Below are positions 32,629-39,002 of a DNA stretch of 39,002 nucleotides, one piece after another. The notes beneath the pieces are model-generated. The model saw only the letters and a program-made list of their open reading frames with translations, made no database searches and was not told the origin of the DNA. Position 1 is the stretch's first letter. Each line of letters starts with the position of its first letter. Location: contig JANXZX010000014.1 of the NCBI GenBank assembly GCA_025355325.1, positions 1 to 39,002 on the forward strand. The letters run 5' to 3'. The stretch is from Geobacteraceae bacterium. Its GTDB lineage: Bacteria > Desulfobacterota > Desulfuromonadia > Geobacterales > Pseudopelobacteraceae. Both the position numbers and the translations under genes were made by a program.

Positions 32629-33294
32629 TTAGAGTTGCTTCCTGACTATGCACTGAATCTGCGCAAGAACACCGGGACGTGATGTTTGATCAACCGGATG
32701 GAAATGGCTTCGCACTATCTCCATTGACTGAAGCCGAATCGTAGTCAATTTATTCAACCATCGGTATCCTTTCAGCAGCAGGCGCGTCTCCATGGAAAGT
32801 TTTTCACCCCCCCTGCACTGGATGCTTCTGTCATAGCCATGATCCTGAAGGGCAACACTTACTAACTGCGATTGGGGCAATGATTGAACGAGCTCAAGAA
32901 TATTTATTGATACCGGTGACCAGCTCTGTGCTTTCGAGATAGTAAATGTAGTTTTATGATCCGCATTGAATCTGCTTGGAAAAACACCTTGTTCATAAAG
33001 ATCTTCATCGGGCACGATCAGAAAAAGGTGACCACCCGGTTTTACCAGTTGCCACCACTCCTGCACTGTATTCTTTGGGTTGTGCATATGCTCAAGACAG
33101 TGCGAAGAATAGACAAAATCAAAGGTATCGTTAACAAAACGCAGAATATCGTTCGCATCGCCATCTTCAATATCAAATTTCCGGGCGTTAGAACTAACCG
33201 GATCCGGACCGCAACCAATATCGATCCCTTTTCCCACAAGGATAGATTCTTCAAATGATGTCCAGATGCTCTTGGTTTTCGATGTTTCATCCAT
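32629..33294 (-). CDS. SAM-dependent methyltransferase (class I)
   Basis: This 221-residue protein has a SAM-binding loop GIDIGCGPDPV (about residue 24), the acidic FDIEDGDAN, then FDFVYSSHCLEHMHNPKNTVQEWWQLVKPGGHLFLIVPDEDLYEQGVFPS. The CLEHM/VKPGG spacing is that of methyltransferase-11 type enzymes found in polysaccharide clusters. It probably methylates a sugar of the surface polysaccharide or a lipid-linked intermediate. ATG 33294 follows AAAGG. Confidence 0.85.
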   Translation of the reverse strand: MDETSKTKSIWTSFEESILVGKGIDIGCGPDPVSSNARKFDIEDGDANDILRFVNDTFDFVYSSHCLEHMHNPKNTVQEWWQLVKPGGHLFLIVPDEDLYEQGVFPSRFNADHKTTFTISKAQSWSPVSINILELVQSLPQSQLVSVALQDHGYDRSIQCRGGEKLSMETRLLLKGYRWLNKLTTIRLQSMEIVRSHFHPVDQTSRPGVLAQIQCIVRKQL

Positions 33295-33328
33295 GGTAAT
33301 GACAGCCTTTCATCAATTTATGGAAATG

Positions 33329-34855
33329 CTACCTGAATTTATTAAGAGGGTTAAGCCGGGCGAGCGTTAATCGGTCAAACTGATCAAAATAACTCCCTTT
33401 CAACATTACAAAAGAGATAATTGCAAAATATGCTGCGGACATAAGAACTAATATGAAATACCCTCTCAAGGGCATTACAACATCCAGCATGGTTAGTACG
33501 GAGCAGAGAACTATCGATAAAATGATGGGCTTCGTATATATTTCTGCATACAAACGCCAGCGTAACCCCTGAATGTTTTTATGTACCATAAAAGTAAACG
33601 TGATTGTGGAAATCACGACAGTTGACAGAATTCCTATGATAACCCCGTAGTAGCCCATCTGCTGCACAAGAACAAAGCACAATACAAGATTAGCAATTCC
33701 GGTACCGATTGAATTCAGCATAGGTACATGGGGCTTGTTCATCCCATGCAAGATCATGTTTCCCGGCCCTGGCAGAAGGTTGATCATATAAGCCAGCATA
33801 AGAAGCTGCATGGTATAGGCGCTTGTTGTATATCCCTCGCCAAGCCACGTTCTGACAAACGGGTGCGCCAAGGCAATAATGAGAGCGGAAAACGGGATGG
33901 CCGCCACAGCCATATATTTCATTGACCTGTTATAAAGGCCGCGCAGTTTGTCGAATTCATCGGTCGCCTGCAGCGATGAAGCGGCAGGAACCATCGGCGT
34001 AAACACCGACGCAATGAATACCCTCGCCTGAGTTACTATGCGGTTGGCGACTTCATAATTGCTGACTGCGCCCAACCCCAGAAAATGGCTTATCAAAACA
34101 CGGTCAAGCTGATAGACAAGCAGATTTGAAATAGATGATAGCTGAACTTTCCAACTGAAACCAAATATCAGCTTCAAGGTCTCTCTGCTGAAATATCTGA
34201 AGGGATTCAAGCGCATTTGCGGGAACAGACGCCAGGCAACGACCGAGTTGGCAATAATGACGAAAATTGTGATGAGCGCATTATTGTAAATCAACCCTTC
34301 AAGGCCGAAACCCTGTGACAGAGCAATAAATGTTCCGCAGGCCATTATGATAGTCGATATGAATGAGATAAGGCTGCTGTATCCCATACGTTGAAAGCCG
34401 GTAATCAATGAACCAAAAACGCTCATTGTCATATTTACAAAAAAGAGGCTGATGGCAATAGTAAATACGTAGTTTGTCTTTTTTGAAAGTTCGGGTGGAA
34501 TACTCAGAATGGTTGTGATGATAAATGGCAATACAAGCAGGCCAATTACAAAACAGACCAGACTTATGCCTACATAGGTGACAAAAGCGGTATTGATGAG
34601 CCTGTTAAGCTGGTGGTGATCGTTTCTGGCCTTAAATTCAGCCACAAATTTTATTAAACTATCTGTTATTCCAAAATCACTTAATTGGGCATAGGATGAG
34701 ATCACTCCTACTAACGCCCATATTCCAAATTCTTCCTTCCCCACATGTTTTATAATGAATGGGGTAATAAAAATAATTATTGGAATAGTGAGTAACGTTC
34801 GAGAAAAATTGAAAATCGAGTTTTTTGCAATTCTTGAACCTACTTCTGAACTCAA
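33329..34855 (-). CDS. Wzx-like polysaccharide flippase
   Basis: This 508-residue protein has about 12-14 membrane helices along its whole length and no large soluble domain. The opening (SRTLLTIPIIIFITPFIIKHVGKEEFGIWALVGVISSYAQLSDFGITDSLIKFVAEF) matches the PST/MATE-like flippases that move lipid-linked O-antigen units across the inner membrane. The start is TTG 34855 with GGAG six bases upstream. It is the transport gene of the cluster. No Wzy polymerase or ligase is recognised within the window. Confidence 0.9.
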   Translation of the reverse strand: MSSEVGSRIAKNSIFNFSRTLLTIPIIIFITPFIIKHVGKEEFGIWALVGVISSYAQLSDFGITDSLIKFVAEFKARNDHHQLNRLINTAFVTYVGISLVCFVIGLLVLPFIITTILSIPPELSKKTNYVFTIAISLFFVNMTMSVFGSLITGFQRMGYSSLISFISTIIMACGTFIALSQGFGLEGLIYNNALITIFVIIANSVVAWRLFPQMRLNPFRYFSRETLKLIFGFSWKVQLSSISNLLVYQLDRVLISHFLGLGAVSNYEVANRIVTQARVFIASVFTPMVPAASSLQATDEFDKLRGLYNRSMKYMAVAAIPFSALIIALAHPFVRTWLGEGYTTSAYTMQLLMLAYMINLLPGPGNMILHGMNKPHVPMLNSIGTGIANLVLCFVLVQQMGYYGVIIGILSTVVISTITFTFMVHKNIQGLRWRLYAEIYTKPIILSIVLCSVLTMLDVVMPLRGYFILVLMSAAYFAIISFVMLKGSYFDQFDRLTLARLNPLNKFR

Positions 34856-34879
34856 ACTTTGCTCCTATCCTTCAGATGC

Positions 34880-35770
34880 CTATTTTGAATCTTTTGGTAA
34901 CACGTTATTGCACTGGTCAATCATAAGCTTCTTCACATATTCGATGTCTTTTTGAGTGAGCGAAGGCGGAAAATGAATCATAGGATTAACCATGGCATTA
35001 TATATCTTATCAATACCGCCAACAAGTTTGTTCCTGAGTTTATGACAACTGTTTAAATTGTACTTTTGAGTAAATTCAATGCCGGCAATCTTCTTTTTTG
35101 AAAAAAGATGAGTGTCGATATTGTTGGTGTAATAGTAGCAATTATATCTATCTGCAATAATCTTTAGAGACTTCGCAGAATAAAAAGATATGTGCTGACC
35201 ATTGTACTCACCAAGATACCACCAGTCCTTTAGTAGATCTGATGGGACAGTATCATTTATATATGTAGTAAACAGCAGGTTGTCGCTCAATGATAACATT
35301 CCGGATATTTCTTCAAGGGGATTCTCGAAATGTTCAATTGCCTCTATGCTTGTCATTAATTCAAAGCGTTCAGTTTTATCCGCTATATCTGACAAATCAA
35401 AGCCGATGGAATAGACGTTCCCGGCATATTTATCATATCGGAAGAAATTAAATCCCTTATCACGCATCATCCGGACAAACACACCGTTGCCGCCGCCATA
35501 ATCAAGAAAAGTCCCAAACGGATCAAACCACTTCATTATTATGCCTTCAGCAACCCTGCTGAAATTCATAGGTCTCATTATGAGACCGGTGTCGGTTGCA
35601 GAGAGCGGCGCCGAATAGGCTTCCTGAATCCAGTAAGGGTCTTCTGTTTGCATAAATCCGCAATTTGTACATCTATAATATGAGACGTTATACTTGAATA
35701 GTACGTTTTTTTTGAATACGAAGACTGACGAACCACCACATATTTTACATTCGACTTCAGTCAAACTCAT
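34880..35770 (-). CDS. SAM-dependent methyltransferase with N-terminal zinc-type Cys4 motif
   Basis: This 296-residue protein starts at ATG 35770, which has AGGG six bases upstream; ATG 35812 has no ribosome site. An N-terminal pair of CxxC motifs (CKICGG and CTNCGF) probably binds zinc. The methyltransferase core has TFLDYGGGNGVFVRMMRDKGF (about residue 86), FELMTSIEAIEHFENPLEE and a late NGQHISFYSAKSL. The layout resembles sugar C- or O-methyltransferases of nucleotide-sugar pathways. AT-rich codon use compared with flanking genes suggests the cluster core was acquired. Confidence 0.85.
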   Translation of the reverse strand: MSLTEVECKICGGSSVFVFKKNVLFKYNVSYYRCTNCGFMQTEDPYWIQEAYSAPLSATDTGLIMRPMNFSRVAEGIIMKWFDPFGTFLDYGGGNGVFVRMMRDKGFNFFRYDKYAGNVYSIGFDLSDIADKTERFELMTSIEAIEHFENPLEEISGMLSLSDNLLFTTYINDTVPSDLLKDWWYLGEYNGQHISFYSAKSLKIIADRYNCYYYTNNIDTHLFSKKKIAGIEFTQKYNLNSCHKLRNKLVGGIDKIYNAMVNPMIHFPPSLTQKDIEYVKKLMIDQCNNVLPKDSK

Positions 35771-35829
35771 AAATTGCCCTGTATCCCTTTGTAACTTAAA
35801 TCTTACATCCATAGCATAAAAACAGCCGT

Positions 35830-36320
35830 TTAGGGTTCCGCAACGCCTGCAGCAAAAATCCTGCTTCCTGCTACTCCTAAACCATGAAGTACCCGTTCGA
35901 GTTCATCCCGCCGTTTCAGCGAAGTAATCACCACCGGAGTGCCAATACTACTTAATCCCTCTACAACCGTCACTACAGGTACTCCGAAAAACAGCTCCCC
36001 CTGCCGTCCATCATCCATAACCGCTACCAGCTTAAGCCCGGTCTCTTGCAACGACAAATAGGCCACCTCAGCCACCTCGTCCACTCCGCAAAAAACAACC
36101 TCCCGCACTCCGGCACCCTCCAATCGGCGAAACAGCTCAAGGTAATCCTGCCGCGCCACAGTGTAGAGACTGGTAAAATAACTGAGGTGCTGATAGGCAA
36201 GCCGAATATTTTCAGCGATGCCTTGCGCGGGGTAAGCAAATATGCGTAACGGTTACTGGGGAAATCTTTAACCCACACGAACCCTTTTGATACTAGATTT
36301 TTTAGTTAGGAATTGACCAG
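35830..36320 (-). pseudogene. Degraded copy of the winged-helix/Rossmann regulator (duplicate of 38153-38797)
   Basis: This is a near copy of the intact regulator at 38153-38797, clearly alignable base by base. It is truncated at its 5' side within the second helix of the winged helix (at about 36320), has TAA in place of the Tyr codon just after, and carries two extra bases near 36225-36231 (LTPQGIAE became LTPRKAS). The 3' part still reads as 109 residues (QDYLELFRRLEGAGVREVVFCGVDEVAEVAYLSLQ... to VAEP). It cannot make a DNA-binding protein. The break point touches the truncated HEPN frame at 36306-36341. Confidence 0.88.
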
Positions 36321-36341
36321 AACCAGCTCTCGATCAAACAT
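36306..36341 (-). pseudogene. Truncated HEPN-domain partner of the MNT gene
   Basis: ATG 36341 overlaps the MNT stop by eight bases, the usual coupling in MNT-HEPN pairs. It reads MFDRELVLVNS and then stops. The first eight residues resemble the start of HEPN proteins (MxDxELVxE...). The rest of the roughly 130-residue domain, including the RxxxxH ribonuclease motif, is missing. From LVNS on, the sequence belongs to the winged-helix duplicate. The assignment rests on position and a very short match. Confidence 0.5.
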
Positions 36342-36624
36342 AGATAATATCCCTCTGTATCCGACTTTTCAGTAAGCTGTTCATATTGTCACGCAGGCGA
36401 ATAACATCGACTTTAGCGCCAAACTCATCTTCAATTGTCTGCTTTATGCCTATAAGATTGAACAGGTCCGGCATATCAAGCTCTACAGCTATATCAATAT
36501 CGCTATCTGTTAAAGATTCACCACGAGCATACGATCCAAAAAGGCTAATACGGATAACGCCATACTGTTCTTTCATTTCCTGTTTATGAGACGTTAGAAA
36601 GTCGATGATATCTTTATTAGTCAT
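36334..36624 (-). CDS. MNT-type nucleotidyltransferase (MntA-like antitoxin)
   Basis: This 96-residue protein starts at ATG 36624 with GGAG five bases upstream. It is a minimal nucleotidyltransferase: ISLFGSYARGESLTDSDIDIAVEL gives the GSxxRG...DxD catalytic pattern, with a third acidic position likely in KVDVIRL. MntA proteins AMPylate the HEPN ribonuclease toxin and so neutralise it. Here the HEPN partner is cut off after 11 codons, leaving an orphan antitoxin. It lies between two copies of the winged-helix regulator. Confidence 0.88.
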   Translation of the reverse strand: MTNKDIIDFLTSHKQEMKEQYGVIRISLFGSYARGESLTDSDIDIAVELDMPDLFNLIGIKQTIEDEFGAKVDVIRLRDNMNSLLKSRIQRDIIYV

Positions 36625-36767
36625 GTCGGCTCCTTTCATCTTTCAACAGATAATGGTGAAACAACTGAGAAGCTGACAGGCAAACCGACTCTTCTCAGCC
36701 ATGCCGTGCGGCGGGAGAAAATGTGGTTGCATTGCAGCCTTTCGACAGTGAAGACCGTTGACATAGG

Positions 36768-38156
36768 TTATCCCTCTCCCCCTTCAGAGGATTCCACACT
36801 ATAATATCCACCCGTCTTTCGAGCACCGATAAATTCTATTTTATTCTCATCTTTCAGTCTTTTAAGCAAGCGCTCCAAAGTCCTTGGAGAAATATTCAAA
36901 GCAGTAGCAATCTCAATTCCTTTAATCCCAGGATGCCCTTTTATACAACTCAACACGCCATTTATCCCGCCATTTATCCCGCCATTTATCCCGCCATTTA
37001 TCCCGCCATCAAGAGAATTCAGATTTTGTTTCATCTTCTGAAAAACGACGAGAAATCCATTCGGCAATTCCTGCATAGAAAACATAACGTTTGCTGCCTC
37101 AGCAACAACCCTTCTTATCCTAGTCAGACCACTACCATATTTTTCAATTATACCAGTAAGATAAAATGCTTCTGCTATTAATTTATTTCGAAGTTCCGAT
37201 TGGTAGGCATCACTGTTTAACACCTTAATCGTCAAATTTCCATACAGCCGGCCAGGGCTGTATATAGTAATACTGTCATCAAATATCTTTATCTGGATAT
37301 CGGAAGGATTCTGATAGTCTCGATGCACAATTGCATTGGCAAGCGCTTCACGAATGGCGACCTGCGGATACTCCCACACTTCTTCTCGTTCCAAACCTGA
37401 AATTCGAAATGAAATATTAATGTGTTTAGCAATCGACTGCATCGCTTTATGAAAGGCATCGGGAAGAGTTTCTGTGATTTGGATATCATCAATAATTGTA
37501 GTTGCATCGGCAAATCTGCCAATGTGAATGTTGCAGGGAAGTGGTTCACGCGAAAACAAAAGCATCGCTGCGTTTGTTGGAGTCAAGTTCCTGATGAGAC
37601 GCAATTTCTCCAGGGCATACAGAGCATTTTCATCAAGGTGGAACCGTTCAATTCTGTTAACTTTAGCAATAAACAGCTCCAACTTGTGCGTATCAATCTG
37701 TTCTAACCGGGCTCCCGCATATTCATAAGCATCCCAGGAAAGCTGGAATGTTTTCAGATATGCATCCGCAACCTCGTTCAAAGACATGCAATGATTCGCG
37801 CCATTGAAACGTCTAAAATATTTTCCTCGACAAGCTACCGGCTTAACAGGGAAGGATGGAATTAAAAAACATACCACTTTCTTGCCATTAATATCGACCT
37901 GTGTAATGTCGGGAATAATGGATGGGGTTGTCGCCATTTTAATTTGGTTTATCCAGTTTTGAATGGTTTCCTTACCAACTGTTACGCCTTTAACTACTCT
38001 GTTATCCTGTACTCCTACAAGCAGACTACCGCCTGTGGTATTAGCAAATGCTGACAGAGTCTCAATAGCCTCTCGGTCAAAAGAAGATTTGAATTCAATG
38101 CGATCTGATTCACCTTCACGTATCAGATTGTCTATGTCCTTCACAACATTATTCAA
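36768..38156 (-). CDS. AlbA_2 (Schlafen-like) ATP-binding regulator
   Basis: This 462-residue protein starts most likely at TTG 38156, which has GGAG five bases upstream and overlaps the regulator stop as TTGA. The N-terminal AlbA_2 domain has ESDRIEFKSSFD, then FANTTGGSLLVGVQDNRVVKGV. A central ATPase_c_4-type domain has AIREALANAIVHRDY, IKIFDDSITIYSPGRL and KYGSGLTRIRR. A tandem GGIN repeat (about residues 385-400) links to a C-terminal winged helix (GIEIATALNISPRTLERLLKRLKDENKI). Proteins of this build are usually annotated as ATP-dependent transcription regulators or helicase-like; some relatives occur in defence islands. Its role here is unknown. Confidence 0.88.
   Translation of the reverse strand: MNNVVKDIDNLIREGESDRIEFKSSFDREAIETLSAFANTTGGSLLVGVQDNRVVKGVTVGKETIQNWINQIKMATTPSIIPDITQVDINGKKVVCFLIPSFPVKPVACRGKYFRRFNGANHCMSLNEVADAYLKTFQLSWDAYEYAGARLEQIDTHKLELFIAKVNRIERFHLDENALYALEKLRLIRNLTPTNAAMLLFSREPLPCNIHIGRFADATTIIDDIQITETLPDAFHKAMQSIAKHINISFRISGLEREEVWEYPQVAIREALANAIVHRDYQNPSDIQIKIFDDSITIYSPGRLYGNLTIKVLNSDAYQSELRNKLIAEAFYLTGIIEKYGSGLTRIRRVVAEAANVMFSMQELPNGFLVVFQKMKQNLNSLDGGINGGINGGINGGINGVLSCIKGHPGIKGIEIATALNISPRTLERLLKRLKDENKIEFIGARKTGGYYSVESSEGGEG
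36956..37009. repeat. Tandem 12-bp repeat within the AlbA_2 gene (GGIN linker)
   Basis: Unit CGCCATTTATCC occurs four times in perfect succession from 36956 to 37003, plus a partial unit. It encodes GGIN repeats on the minus strand. Because 12 is a multiple of 3, changes in copy number alter linker length without a frameshift. Such tracts are common in this protein family. Confidence 0.9.
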
Positions 38157-38797
38157 AATATCTCCACACAATTACCAGCAACAAAAATCCTGCCACCTGC
38201 CACGCCCAACCTCAAAAGTTCCTGAACGAGCAATTCACGGCGCTTCAGCGAAGTAATCACCACCGGAGAACCAATACTACTTAATCCCTCGACAACCGTC
38301 ACAACAGGTACTCCGAAAAACACCCCTCCTTGCTTTTCATCATCCATAACCGCTACCAGCTTAAGCCCGGTCTCCTGTAATGACAAAAATGCCACCTCCG
38401 CAACCTCATCAACCCCGCAAAAAACAACCTCCTGTACTCCGGCATCCTCCAAACGGCGAAACAAATCGAGGTAATCCTGCCGTGCAACGGTGTAGAGACT
38501 GGTGAAGTAACTGAGATGCTGATAGGCAAGCCGACTTTTTTCAGCGATTCCTTGTGGGGTAAGCAGGTATGCGTAACGGTTACTGGGGAAGTCTTTAACC
38601 CGTACATAACCTTTTGAAACGAGGTTTTTAAGATAGGAATTAACCAGGCCGACGGCGATGCCGAGGCGACGGGAAAGCTCGCGTTGCGATAGCGGTTCTT
38701 CACCGGAGATCTCGGAGAGAAGCTGGAGGGAACGGGATGAATCAAGCGGTTTTTCGATAGCATCGTTCATATTTTGAACACTACCTGATGGCTTCAT
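38153..38797 (-). CDS. Winged-helix regulator with PglD_N-like Rossmann domain
   Basis: This 214-residue protein has an N-terminal winged helix (about residues 25-75: SLQLLSEISGEEPLSQRELSRRLGIAVGLVNSYLKNLVSKGYVRV, then wing SNRYAYLLTPQG). The C-terminal domain resembles the small Rossmann fold of PglD_N/CoA-binding proteins (QEVVFCGVDEVAEVAFLSLQETGLKLVAVMDDEKQGGVFFGVPVV). It probably senses a nucleotide or sugar metabolite and controls the cluster, as the first gene in its transcription direction. The C-terminus differs from the duplicate's (NCVEIF against VAEP) because the AlbA_2 gene now begins there. Two palindromes lie at its start. Confidence 0.85.
   Translation of the reverse strand: MKPSGSVQNMNDAIEKPLDSSRSLQLLSEISGEEPLSQRELSRRLGIAVGLVNSYLKNLVSKGYVRVKDFPSNRYAYLLTPQGIAEKSRLAYQHLSYFTSLYTVARQDYLDLFRRLEDAGVQEVVFCGVDEVAEVAFLSLQETGLKLVAVMDDEKQGGVFFGVPVVTVVEGLSSIGSPVVITSLKRRELLVQELLRLGVAGGRIFVAGNCVEIF
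38765..38779. promoter_or_regulatory. Palindrome GTTCA-N5-TGAAC in the regulator's 5' coding region
   Basis: GTTCATATTTTGAAC is a perfect dyad of two 5-base arms around TATTT. A second copy lies 49 bases away (centre to centre) at 38813-38829. This is probably an autoregulatory operator for the winged-helix protein. Confidence 0.55.
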
Positions 38798-38812
38798 ATT
38801 TTACAAGAGGAA

Positions 38813-38829
38813 TGTTCAAATAGTGAACA
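38813..38829. promoter_or_regulatory. Palindrome TGTTCA-N5-TGAACA upstream of the regulator
   Basis: TGTTCA (38813-38818) and TGAACA (38824-38829) are perfect arms with a 5-base spacer, 16 bases upstream of ATG 38797. It shares the GTTCA-N5-TGAAC core with the site at 38765. Confidence 0.6.
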
Positions 38830-38867
38830 ATCTTTTTGGTGCCTGATTTCTTCGATACAATAACCCT

Positions 38868-38992
38868 TTTTACAGGGATAAAGGGGATGGAGGGGATAAA
38901 ACCATGCCTTCGTGTTTAACACATAAGCTTCCATCTTTGTTCTGCACTTGATTCTACATATCCCCTGCATCCCCTGCATCCCTGTTAAATTG
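38868..38992. repeat. Intergenic palindrome with GGGGAT arms
   Basis: TTTTTACAGGGATAAAGGGGATGGAGGGGAT near 38868-38898 is mirrored by ATATCCCCTGCATCCCCTGCATCCCTGTTAAA near 38956-38990. It is a recognisable palindromic repeat of the kind seen between genes in Geobacter-type genomes. The 61-residue frame across it is not coding. Confidence 0.75.
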
Positions 38993-39002
38993 CCGTTGAG
39001 GT

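Noticed and set aside
36636-36764. 42-codon minus-strand frame just after the AlbA_2 gene, with GAGAGGG before its ATG
   Set aside because: The start context is plausible and it lies four bases after the AlbA_2 stop, but the sequence has no recognisable pattern, so I did not list it as a gene.
36956-37009. Tandem repeats considered as a CRISPR array
   Set aside because: The units are 12 bases with no spacers, lie inside a reading frame and encode GGIN.
1-39002. tRNA, rRNA and CRISPR features, phage structural genes, integrase
   Set aside because: I looked on both strands and found no cloverleaf-like sequence with a CCA-adjacent acceptor, no rRNA segments and no recombinase motifs; weak tRNA-like signals could still be missed by eye.

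Overview
The window looks like a chromosomal segment of a Gram-negative, cytochrome-rich anaerobe of the Geobacter/Desulfuromonadota type. This is inferred, not proven. The clues are a system II cytochrome c maturation pair (CcsB/ResB), a tripartite RND efflux operon, a C_GCAxxG_C_C redox protein, a SAM-riboswitch methionine/sulfur operon, a CheX-type chemotaxis protein with a MshEN-like N-terminus, and several families of GC-rich palindromic intergenic repeats. There is no rRNA, tRNA, CRISPR array or intact insertion sequence that I can recognise.

Layout. (1) 1-5.4 kb is an accessory patch. It holds a 21-codon stump of an IHF-beta gene ending in a GTGTCACC repeat, a frame-disrupted small protein, a GIY-YIG (T5orf172-like)/DUF6157 fusion next to a uracil-DNA-glycosylase-like protein, and two unrelated HigBA-type toxin-antitoxin modules. 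The second module lies between two diverged direct copies of the 3' end of an AsmA-like gene. (2) 5.3-17.3 kb is mostly ordinary genome: the AsmA-like gene, a TolC/adaptor/RND permease operon that runs into a C_GCAxxG_C_C protein, a DUF2892 + metallo-hydrolase + rhodanese group, and divergently oriented ccsB/resB. (3) 17.3-21.7 kb is a sulfur-assimilation operon under a complete SAM-I riboswitch with a matching antiterminator and terminator: two trans-sulfuration PLP enzymes, a ThiF/E1-like protein with a fused ubiquitin-like N-terminus, and the tRNA thiolase MnmA, all tightly spaced or overlapping. (4) 21.7-28.1 kb holds a helical-repeat protein, a MuiA-like secreted protein, a parvulin-type isomerase, a CheY/CheX pair and a tRNA1(Val)-type methyltransferase. 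(5) 28.2-38.8 kb is a leftward O-antigen/polysaccharide cluster. In transcription order it has a winged-helix regulator, an AlbA_2 ATPase, an MNT nucleotidyltransferase, a broken second copy of the regulator, a methyltransferase, a Wzx-like flippase, a second methyltransferase, a GT9 transferase, a membrane-protein/epimerase chimera, an epimerase and a GT2 transferase.

Three places show genome remodelling in progress. The HigBA module at 4.5-5.2 kb sits between duplicated gene ends. The AlbA_2/MNT segment at 36.3-38.2 kb sits between an intact and a degraded copy of the winged-helix regulator, and a HEPN partner is cut off after 11 codons exactly at the junction. At about 30.9 kb a polytopic membrane protein is fused in frame to an epimerase that has lost its NAD-binding N-terminus. 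No single clearly new system is proven. The best candidates for follow-up are the GIY-YIG-DUF6157/UDG pair, the E1-like protein in the SAM-controlled operon, and the regulator/AlbA_2/MNT segment.
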